Shown one piece after another: positions 58,223-63,577 of a DNA stretch of 63,577 bases. A model generated the notes under the pieces. The model was not told the DNA's origin. It did no database searches and worked only from the letters and a program-made list of their open reading frames with translations. This stretch comes from a virus. The stretch is taken from IMG/VR virus record IMGVR_UViG_3300033183_000158, positions 1-63,577 of that record. One strand, written 5' to 3'. Both the position numbers and the translations under genes were made by a program. Positions within the stretch are counted from its first letter, which is position 1. The number at the start of each line of letters is the position of its first letter.

Positions 58223-59184
58223 TGGCTATAGGAACGGGACAAGTTAAAATGTCGGAGATACGTTCAGAGTTGCTTCCGGGCAACACTGAACCCGACCTTA
58301 GTTTAAAAAATTGTTCAGACGGGACTCTTGCTACTATTAACCAGAATAGTACGAGTAAACCCGACGGGAGTGAACCTCATGCTATGTCGGAATTTAAAGG
58401 GTATGACCATAGCGCTGCTCCAGCATATTCAAACACTAAGTTTTATAGAAACGATGGTACTGGGGATTATGTAAACGGAACAACATCTACGTCTCCGTTT
58501 AGTATTAGTAGTTCTCAAGACCTTACAGTTTCTATGTGGGTTAGACCTCAGAACACCTCATCACAGAATCACATGATGATAAACTTTGGTAATACCAATG
58601 CAAATGGTAACAACCGTATGTTTATCAGTTACACTGCTAATGTAAACCGTATACTTACACGTTATCGTTCTAACTCTGTGAACTTTGATGTACAGTGGGC
58701 AATACACGATAATAGTACAGCTACGGGTATTTCTAACTCTACTCCAGCGTGGAGCGCCAGCAATAGAGGAAACACTAATGGCGACGGCTGGATAATGATT
58801 ACAATGACATATGATGCGTCTCAAAGCACCGGAAGTGCTGCTTTTGATTTGTATTGGAATGCTACAGCTTTTACTAGTCAAGCTACCTCTGCAAATGGAA
58901 CAAGAACTACTATGAATGCAACAAAGCTGCGTATTGGCGAAAACCTTAATCAAACCAACTCTGGTGGTAACGCATACATGGACTTTGATGAGATTAAGAT
59001 TTATAACCGAGTGCTGTCTGCATCTGAAATAAGTACGCTGTATAATAGCGGAACTATAGCAGACTCTTCTCAAACAGTATCAAGCGGCTTGATTACTGAG
59101 TGGTCGTTTGATGGAGGTAATGCTAACGATTCAAACAGCAAGTACACGGGAAGTATTGTTAACGGAACAACTGTAAATTACTAA
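58222..59184 (+). CDS. LamG/concanavalin-like tail protein, 320 aa
   Basis: The N-terminal 65 residues (VKMSEIRSELLPGN, GSEPHAMSEFKGYDHSAAP) form an attachment domain often seen in fibre proteins of flavobacterial phages. Residues about 75-290 are a LamG-type jelly roll ending in FDEIKIYNRVLSASEISTLY, a hallmark of such glycan-binding domains. It ends SFDGGNANDSNSKYTGSIVN. It is probably the receptor-binding tip. The ATG overlaps the stop of the large fibre gene. Confidence 0.8.
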   Translation: MAIGTGQVKMSEIRSELLPGNTEPDLSLKNCSDGTLATINQNSTSKPDGSEPHAMSEFKGYDHSAAPAYSNTKFYRNDGTGDYVNGTTSTSPFSISSSQDLTVSMWVRPQNTSSQNHMMINFGNTNANGNNRMFISYTANVNRILTRYRSNSVNFDVQWAIHDNSTATGISNSTPAWSASNRGNTNGDGWIMITMTYDASQSTGSAAFDLYWNATAFTSQATSANGTRTTMNATKLRIGENLNQTNSGGNAYMDFDEIKIYNRVLSASEISTLYNSGTIADSSQTVSSGLITEWSFDGGNANDSNSKYTGSIVNGTTVNY

Positions 59185-59309
59185 TGGTATACTCTGTAGA
59201 ACCTTATTTGGAAGACGAAAGCGTCTGGGAAGTGCTAGAAGACTACATTCCAGTTTTCTGGGGAACTCAAGAAGAATGTCAAGCATATGTTGACAATTTG
59301 GCACAATAA
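59184..59309 (+). CDS. Small acidic protein, 41 aa
   Basis: MVYSVEPYLEDESVWEVLED is followed by YIPVFWGTQEECQAYVDNLA. Its ATG shares the last base of the LamG gene stop (TAATG) and it ends in TAA. The peptide is acidic and aromatic-rich and could be a fibre-assembly or coupling peptide. No family is recognised. Confidence 0.6.
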   Translation: MVYSVEPYLEDESVWEVLEDYIPVFWGTQEECQAYVDNLAQ

Positions 59310-59329
59310 ACAGAATTGTATTATATTTG
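59298..59329 (+). promoter_or_regulatory. Flavobacterial-type promoter before the lysis-like cassette
   Basis: TTG at 59298-59300, a 21-nt spacer, and TATATTTG at 59322-59329 match the Bacteroidota consensus well. The ATG of the next gene is 31 nt downstream in AT-rich sequence. Confidence 0.65.
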
Positions 59330-59360
59330 AAATACTTAATTAAGTTAAAGAATAATTATT

Positions 59361-59615
59361 ATGGCTAAGGCTAAAAAAATCACACAGGAAGAGCTGCAAG
59401 CAGTTCAAGGAGCAGTAAACAACATTAACAACCTGTATATGGCAGTAGGTCGTGCAATGATTGCTATGATGCAAAACAAGCAGGAGCTAGAGTCTTTAGA
59501 ACTAGCACTACAAGCAGAGCAAAAAACGCTTGAAGACAAGTACGGTTCTATTACTATTAACCTGTCTACAGGGGAGTATGAAGAAGCTGCCCAAGAAGCT
59601 GAAGTTGCAGAGTAA
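59361..59615 (+). CDS. Small coiled-coil protein, 84 aa
   Basis: Residues 8-63 (ITQEELQAVQGAVNNINNLY, MMQNKQELESLELALQAEQK) form a long heptad-like helix; the tail is acidic (EYEEAAQEAEVAE). It follows the promoter at 59298 and precedes the lysis-like genes. A role as a tail chaperone, length control or scaffold peptide is possible. Confidence 0.65.
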   Translation: MAKAKKITQEELQAVQGAVNNINNLYMAVGRAMIAMMQNKQELESLELALQAEQKTLEDKYGSITINLSTGEYEEAAQEAEVAE

Positions 59616-59654
59616 TGTGGTATACAACGGCAACATTTAAATGGAAGATAAACT

Positions 59655-60110
59655 ATGAACTTACGTGTAGTTAGATACAATTCTTCCGACGATTTTACAC
59701 TTGGAATGCTTCTCGATGAAACAAACGGGAAGCATTTCTTGTGTTATACATTGGAGGATGAACACAGAGAAACTAAAGTAAAGCATGAGACTAGAATCCC
59801 TGCAGGTACATACAAGATCACATTACGTACTGTAGGAGGTTTTCATTCTAGATACTCTGCTAAATATGGAGACATGCATAAGGGTATGCTATGGGTGCGC
59901 GATGTACCTGGCTTTGAGTATATCCTTATTCATACTGGTAATACAGACGAGCACACAAGCGGTTGCTTGCTCGTAGGTAGTACATCAGACGTAAAAGGAT
60001 TTGTAGGAGGATCTGTAACAGCTTACAAAAAGATCTATCCTCCGATAGCAGCAGCTTTAGAAAACGGAGAAGAAGTAACAATAACGTACGAAGACTACGA
60101 TACAGTCTGA
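59655..60110 (+). CDS. DUF5675-like protein, possible cell-wall enzyme
   Basis: 151 aa. RIPAGTYKITLRTVGGFHSR, then KGMLWVRDVPGFEYILIHTG and NTDEHTSGCLLVG match the DUF5675 pattern. The block H93-x-GN ... S-G-C104 resembles the catalytic His and Cys of L,D-transpeptidases, so peptidoglycan or a related envelope polymer is a likely substrate. It is followed 5 nt later by a holin-like gene, so it is the best candidate for an endolysin in this window. Enzyme activity is inferred. Confidence 0.6.
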   Translation: MNLRVVRYNSSDDFTLGMLLDETNGKHFLCYTLEDEHRETKVKHETRIPAGTYKITLRTVGGFHSRYSAKYGDMHKGMLWVRDVPGFEYILIHTGNTDEHTSGCLLVGSTSDVKGFVGGSVTAYKKIYPPIAAALENGEEVTITYEDYDTV

Positions 60111-60115
60111 AACAA

Positions 60116-60373
60116 ATGAGAAAATTCTTATATAATATAAAAAGCTTACCTATGAAATTTGCATCTATCTTTAAAGACAACAACGATTGGAATGAGAAAA
60201 CCATTATTGGATTCTTATCGTTTGCTGTTATGGTAATTGTCATGATTGCAGATGTAGTTAGCGGTGCAGTAGGAAAGGATCTAGTTATTAATGAGTTTAC
60301 TTATGACTCGTTTACCCTTATTTGTTTGGGTAGCTTTGGCATAGCAGGACTCGAAAAATTCGCAAAGAAATGA
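60116..60373 (+). CDS. Holin-like membrane protein, 85 aa
   Basis: After a basic start (MRKFLYNIKSLPMKFASIFK) come two hydrophobic helices, TIIGFLSFAVMVIVMIADVV and FTLICLGSFGIAGL, and a charged end (EKFAKK). The phrase NEKTIIGFLSF ... SFGIAGLEKF is common in holin-type proteins of Bacteroidota phages. Position directly after the DUF5675-like gene supports a lysis role. Confidence 0.7.
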   Translation: MRKFLYNIKSLPMKFASIFKDNNDWNEKTIIGFLSFAVMVIVMIADVVSGAVGKDLVINEFTYDSFTLICLGSFGIAGLEKFAKK

Positions 60374-60525
60374 AAATCAAGAACGGTTGGAAAGTAACCA
60401 ACAAGCAAGGAGACAAAGTAATGATCAAGATGCGCTTTGGCATTGTCACAGTGTTTGATCTTAACATGGACTTCGGCGCAAGCCGTTACTCGTTAACATT
60501 GTTTAACTACATTATTAGATTCTAA
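60370..60525 (+). CDS. Small protein, 51 aa
   Basis: MKIKNGWKVTNKQGDKVMIK is followed by MRFGIVTVFDLNMDFGASRY. Its ATG overlaps the holin-like stop (ATGA), and its own stop lies 2 nt before the next ATG. The peptide is basic and strand-rich with no signal or membrane segment. Unknown function. Confidence 0.6.
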   Translation: MKIKNGWKVTNKQGDKVMIKMRFGIVTVFDLNMDFGASRYSLTLFNYIIRF

Positions 60526-60527
60526 TA

Positions 60528-60863
60528 ATGAAGGAGCGGATAGGAGATGTTCTTATCGCTCTAGCAGTGGGCGTATTACTGGGATATTTTATGTTCCAGC
60601 GCCCAGCCTCTGAGGAGATAGTATTTCCTGAAAACACTATAGACTCGTTACAGAATGAGATTACAAAGCTTACTTACGAAATAGTTGCTTATAGAGAAAT
60701 AATAGACTCTCTATCGTATCAGATTAGTATTGCAGATTCTTCTGCAGAGCAACTAAAAACTAGATATCATGAGAAGACTTCTGTTATTACTACTCTTTCT
60801 ACTGACAGCCTCGCCTCTATACTGTCAGACAGATACGATATATTTAGCTTTTCCCCGTACTAG
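60528..60863 (+). CDS. Possible i-spanin: membrane anchor plus coiled coil
   Basis: 111 aa. One N-terminal membrane helix (VLIALAVGVLLGYFMF) is followed by a heptad-rich periplasmic helix (IDSLQNEITKLTYEIVAYRE, IIDSLSYQISIADSSAEQLK). The next gene starts inside this one in another frame and carries a signal sequence. This is the classic Rz/Rz1 arrangement for fusing inner and outer membranes at lysis. No Rz sequence identity is claimed. Confidence 0.6.
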   Translation: MKERIGDVLIALAVGVLLGYFMFQRPASEEIVFPENTIDSLQNEITKLTYEIVAYREIIDSLSYQISIADSSAEQLKTRYHEKTSVITTLSTDSLASILSDRYDIFSFSPY

Positions 60864-61158
60864 TCTCGAGCAGATTGTGTTAGATCTGCACAGACTGGAT
60901 TATCTTGAAGAAGCGCGCGACATTGATAGCATAAAAATTGCTATCTTTGCTGAGCAGCTATCTTATAAAGATTCTATTATACATAAACAGGAGAGCCAAG
61001 CAGTGCTATGTGATAGTATACAAGCACAATACAAGGCTCGTGAAGAGGTGTTTATAGCAGAGCAGAAGGTGCTACGTCGTGAGACTACGATCGTTAAAGC
61101 ACAAAGAAATATTATTAGCCTTTCGGGGATTGCTGCAATAATACTTTTGCTCTTATGA
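60769..61158 (+). CDS. Possible spanin partner: signal sequence plus C-terminal helix
   Basis: 129 aa, starting 95 nt before the end of the previous gene in another frame. MRRLLLLLLFLLTASPLYCQ is a strong signal sequence; the ending LYC-Q suits Bacteroidota signal peptidase I better than a lipobox. The middle is coiled coil (EEVFIAEQKVLRRETTIVK) and the last 15 residues (SLSGIAAIILLLL) form another membrane helix, which Rz1 proteins lack. Together with its neighbour it may span the envelope, but the C-terminal helix makes it unusual. Confidence 0.5.
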   Translation: MRRLLLLLLFLLTASPLYCQTDTIYLAFPRTSLEQIVLDLHRLDYLEEARDIDSIKIAIFAEQLSYKDSIIHKQESQAVLCDSIQAQYKAREEVFIAEQKVLRRETTIVKAQRNIISLSGIAAIILLLL

Positions 61159-61787
61159 CTTTAAATGAGATTGTATATAACCTTGCAGACATTGTAGGCA
61201 AACAAGACGTACCACACTTTGTAGAGCGTCTTAAGTTTAATGTTATGTACTACCGTGCTCTTTTGATCCGTAGGGATCAGGAGCGCAATAGCTATTTACC
61301 TGAGCAGTTCATGCAGAGCTTCTGTATGGAGATGGAGAAGGTAGATGCATCACAGTGTTGTGATATTAAAGTTGATTGTATCATCATGAAGAGCAAGAAA
61401 AAGCTTCCGTCTCCTATTAGACTAAAGAACGGTAGCCCTCTTGCATATGTGGGTACAATCGATAACTTAAAATCATATGCGCCTATGAGTGTAGGCGAGT
61501 TGCCTTTTGTAAGTAGCAGCACCTTTACAGGAAAGATTGCTCGCTACTTTGTGCAAGAAGAATACTTGTACATCATTAACGCAAAGCCTTTGAAGGTAAA
61601 TGTTAAAGGCATCTTTGAAGACCCCAGAGATTTATTAGAGTTTGATTGTGATGGAGATTGCTACAGCGATGACAATGCTTTTCCTATCACTGCAGATATG
61701 GTACAAAGAATAACGCAGTCATTATTAGCAGGTGAGTTACGTATGCTTACTCCGGATGATGGCGGAGAAGTAAAAGTGAATGAATAA
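61155..61787 (+). CDS. Tail-module structural protein, 210 aa
   Basis: The helical start (MTLNEIVYNLADIVGKQDVP, ERLKFNVMYYRALLIRRDQE) resembles head-tail connector proteins, followed by CIIMKSKKKLPSPIRLKN and a strand-rich middle. It ends PITADMVQRITQSLLAGELR, a helix common to this group. It sits at the start of a four-gene set with overlapping ends that continues out of the window, as in crAss-like tail modules. Ring or adaptor is the likely role. Confidence 0.6.
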   Translation: MTLNEIVYNLADIVGKQDVPHFVERLKFNVMYYRALLIRRDQERNSYLPEQFMQSFCMEMEKVDASQCCDIKVDCIIMKSKKKLPSPIRLKNGSPLAYVGTIDNLKSYAPMSVGELPFVSSSTFTGKIARYFVQEEYLYIINAKPLKVNVKGIFEDPRDLLEFDCDGDCYSDDNAFPITADMVQRITQSLLAGELRMLTPDDGGEVKVNE

Positions 61788-62214
61788 GTACGCAGTAAAA
61801 GACATGTACAAAGAATACAAGGAGCAGCATCCTGATAGCGATGTTACCTATTCTTTGTTTAGTCACTACATAGAGAGATTTAACAAGAAGATTATTGAGA
61901 AGGTGCTAGAGGGCAAAACGTTTTACTTTGGTCATAACCTAGGGTCGATCAGAATAAAGCGCGTACAACGCAACTTTAGCAAGCCTACAATAGATTGGTT
62001 TGAGACAAACAAACTAAAAGCTCAGGGCATCAATCAGCACGTGTACTACACGGATGAGTATTGGTACCGATGGTACTGGGATAAGTACAGAGCTAAAGTA
62101 AAAAACAAAGCCGCATACAGATTTGAGCCTACTAAAGGACCTAACGGTGCTAAGAAACAATTGATACGATTACTAAAGACGGATGAATTTTCGCATTTAA
62201 ACTTTAAGGAATGA
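61780..62214 (+). CDS. crAss-type IHF-like tail-module protein, 144 aa
   Basis: VTYSLFSHYIERFNKKIIEK, then VLEGKTFYFGHNLGSIRIKR mirrors the helix pair and the GLGxxxxxR turn of HU/IHF proteins; the remainder is basic and aromatic-rich (YYTDEYWYRWYWDKYRAKVK). crAss-like phages have one or two IHF-like genes next to their tail genes, which matches this position. Whether it binds DNA or has become a virion part is not decided by the sequence. Confidence 0.65.
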   Translation: MNKYAVKDMYKEYKEQHPDSDVTYSLFSHYIERFNKKIIEKVLEGKTFYFGHNLGSIRIKRVQRNFSKPTIDWFETNKLKAQGINQHVYYTDEYWYRWYWDKYRAKVKNKAAYRFEPTKGPNGAKKQLIRLLKTDEFSHLNFKE

Positions 62215-63008
62215 TCTATAAAACGATTTCTTCAAAGGCTGTTATACAAAAGGTGTTTCGTGATTTGAAACCCTCGGACACCTCATGGACTAATGATGCT
62301 GTAGAGTGGATTGGTGAGGCTCTAGATTTTATTGGTTATCATGCAGGCTTTGAGAAGCGTGTAAAAAAGATAGCCGTAGAAAATTACAGAGCTGAGATCC
62401 CTTGTGACTTGTACCAGCTTTTTGCTGTAGAGTACAAAGGTAGCCCACTACGCTATGGCAGTGATCTTACTGCTTATGATCAAGACCGTACTACAAACAT
62501 GTCGCCACTTGGTACTGAAAGTGACAGTACTGTGGCTCGCTTTGAGACTACTCCGGGCACAATACAAAACTCGCCGACGGGTAAAAGCACGTTTGCGCAA
62601 ACAAAAAGCACGGTTAACCGAAAAGAAACCGGGGACTACTACGTAATTAATCCTAACTACGTAGTCACTTCCTTCGAAGAGGGAAGTATCAAACTACACT
62701 ATGACGGCTATCCGTTAGATGATTGTGGGTTTCCTATGATTCCTGACAACATCTATTACAAGCAGGCGTTAGAGTGGTACATCATTCGACAAATGATGAT
62801 GGGCGGCTACAAAAATGAAAACTTCAACTGGGCTGTAGCAGATCAGCAGTGGAAGCGTTATTGTGTCGCCGCGCAAAATGATGCTGCATACCCATCGATT
62901 GACAAAATGGAATCGTTTAAGAACATGTGGGTTCGACTGGTACCGCAGATCAATGCGCATGCAGACTTCTTTATGGGAAATGAAACTCAAGAGAGACTTA
63001 GACGATGA
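62211..63008 (+). CDS. Tail-tube or ring-like protein, 265 aa
   Basis: SSKAVIQKVFRDLKPSDTSW, NDAVEWIGEALDFIGYHAGF and KKIAVENYRAEIPCDLYQLF follow the T7 tail-tubular-A / P22 gp4-like helical start seen in crAss-like phages; then YYVINPNYVVTSFEEGSIKL and MIPDNIYYKQALEWYIIRQM. It would form a ring below the portal. ATGA junctions couple it to both neighbours. Confidence 0.65.
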   Translation: MIYKTISSKAVIQKVFRDLKPSDTSWTNDAVEWIGEALDFIGYHAGFEKRVKKIAVENYRAEIPCDLYQLFAVEYKGSPLRYGSDLTAYDQDRTTNMSPLGTESDSTVARFETTPGTIQNSPTGKSTFAQTKSTVNRKETGDYYVINPNYVVTSFEEGSIKLHYDGYPLDDCGFPMIPDNIYYKQALEWYIIRQMMMGGYKNENFNWAVADQQWKRYCVAAQNDAAYPSIDKMESFKNMWVRLVPQINAHADFFMGNETQERLRR

Positions 63009-63577
63009 AACCAATTTTAGGATTAAGCCGTGACACAGCGCCAAATGATCAGCGCCCAGGCACCTATAGACATGCGGAAAACATACTACTTACTAAACTC
63101 AATCAAGCAGTGGCTACGGAGCCCGGAAATACTGCTGAGTATAACAAGTCTGGTTACGATCTTGTAGGTGTAATACCTGTACGCGATGATGCTGCTGTAT
63201 TATTTTATGTCGAGGATGACTATATTACTGATAGTAGTTATCTGTCTGAAATTGTATACTTGGATGGAAAAGGCAATGCGACGTTAATACTACAACATGC
63301 GGATCTTAATTTTAATCCTGCGAATACTTTTAAGGGTGTACATTACTATAATCCTAGCGACGAGCTTATTGTTGCTTGGACCGATAATAATAACCCGCCG
63401 AGGATTCTAAACATTGACAACCCCGAGTTTACAGGTACAACACCTGCAGACAAATACATTAAAAGACTTGCTCTGTTTCCAGAGGCAAGTGTTCCTTCTG
63501 TCAAAGGGGTTATAACTGCAGACGAAGCTGGAAGCATTGCTAACGGTGCATACACATTCTTTATTACTTACGAGGCA
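63005..63577 (+). CDS. crAss-type tail stabilisation/hub protein, 3'-truncated
   Basis: 191 codons lie in the window and the frame runs out of the right edge. MKPILGLSRDTAPNDQRPGT and YRHAENILLTKLNQ, then DELIVAWTDNNNPPRILNID are typical of the large beta-rich tail protein usually called the stabilisation protein in crAss-like phages. It probably builds the tail hub below the ring proteins. Confidence 0.75.
   Translation, partial: MKPILGLSRDTAPNDQRPGTYRHAENILLTKLNQAVATEPGNTAEYNKSGYDLVGVIPVRDDAAVLFYVEDDYITDSSYLSEIVYLDGKGNATLILQHADLNFNPANTFKGVHYYNPSDELIVAWTDNNNPPRILNIDNPEFTGTTPADKYIKRLALFPEASVPSVKGVITADEAGSIANGAYTFFITYEA

Noticed and set aside
50141-59184. Diversity-generating retroelement acting on the fibre genes
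   Set aside because: No reverse transcriptase gene and no template repeat were seen in the window.
59615-59671. 18-codon frame between the coiled-coil gene and the DUF5675-like gene
   Set aside because: It forms a TAATG junction, but it is too short to judge, reads into the next gene, and shows no protein features.
1-63577. Reassigned TAG stop codon, as in some crAss-like phages
   Set aside because: TAG ends several genes with correctly placed downstream starts (for example the rIIA gene and the gene ending at 36439), and the large frames are complete under the standard code.

Overview
The window is part of the genome of a tailed double-stranded DNA phage of the crAss-like group (Crassvirales), most likely infecting a Bacteroidota host and resembling the Cellulophaga phage phi14:2 type. 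The decisive marks are a giant virion RNA polymerase gene with the single-polypeptide DFDID active-site motif, the block of large terminase, portal, scaffold and major capsid genes, HU/IHF-like proteins, and a crAss-type tail protein cut by the right edge. Flavobacterial-style promoters (TTG, about 20 nt, TAnnTTTG), AT-rich leaders without Shine-Dalgarno sequences, and LamG-type and GNVGIGTTSPN-type tail proteins fit a Bacteroidota host. TAA, TGA and TAG all act as stops, so there is no sign of the stop-codon reassignment seen in some gut crAss-like phages.

Layout. (1) 1-11997, plus strand: the 3' part of one giant open frame (at least 3998 codons, start outside the window) carrying a zincin motif, the RNA polymerase core, a second zincin motif and a C-terminal membrane-type segment. 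It is probably packaged in the capsid and ejected with the DNA. A bidirectional terminator at about 12009-12049 separates it from the next block. (2) 12025-33229, minus strand: about 43 early and replication genes, read right to left. They run from small membrane and lipoprotein genes through an SSB-like protein, family A DNA polymerase, an SF2 helicase, a DnaB-type helicase, a Sak4-like ATPase, a second SSB-like protein, primase, RusA-like and NinB-like recombination proteins, rIIA/rIIB, a PD-(D/E)XK nuclease, uracil-DNA glycosylase and a SplB-like radical SAM protein. Most neighbouring genes overlap by 1-30 bases, so they are probably translationally coupled. A single tiny lipoprotein gene (14038-14172) runs against this direction. 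(3) 33230-33636: a junction without recognised genes, holding GC-rich foldable sequence and four operator-like dyads. (4) 33637-63577, plus strand: small regulatory genes, a GroES-like co-chaperonin, an HU/IHF-like protein, then terminase, portal, scaffold and capsid, connectors, a metallophosphoesterase, fibre genes up to 4.6 kb, a lysis-like cassette and the start of the tail-tube genes.

How it works together (inference): the virion polymerase enters with the DNA and transcribes the early minus-strand block; the replication genes copy the genome; the plus-strand block makes the particle, including the next copy of the polymerase. Hairpin terminators, several with a cUUCGg loop, follow the MCP, other abundant-looking structural genes and some early genes, and seem to set transcript levels.

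Most interesting for follow-up: the giant polymerase/double-zincin polyprotein; a region of five dyads at 13596-13772 beside an antisense lipoprotein gene; the phage GroES-like gene behind AGTGTA-N7-TACACT dyads; a structured non-coding segment at 32264-32521; a 16-bp-stem hairpin at 29959-30040; a SplB-like protein with unusual cysteine spacing; and a uracil-DNA glycosylase with a long extra N-terminal region.
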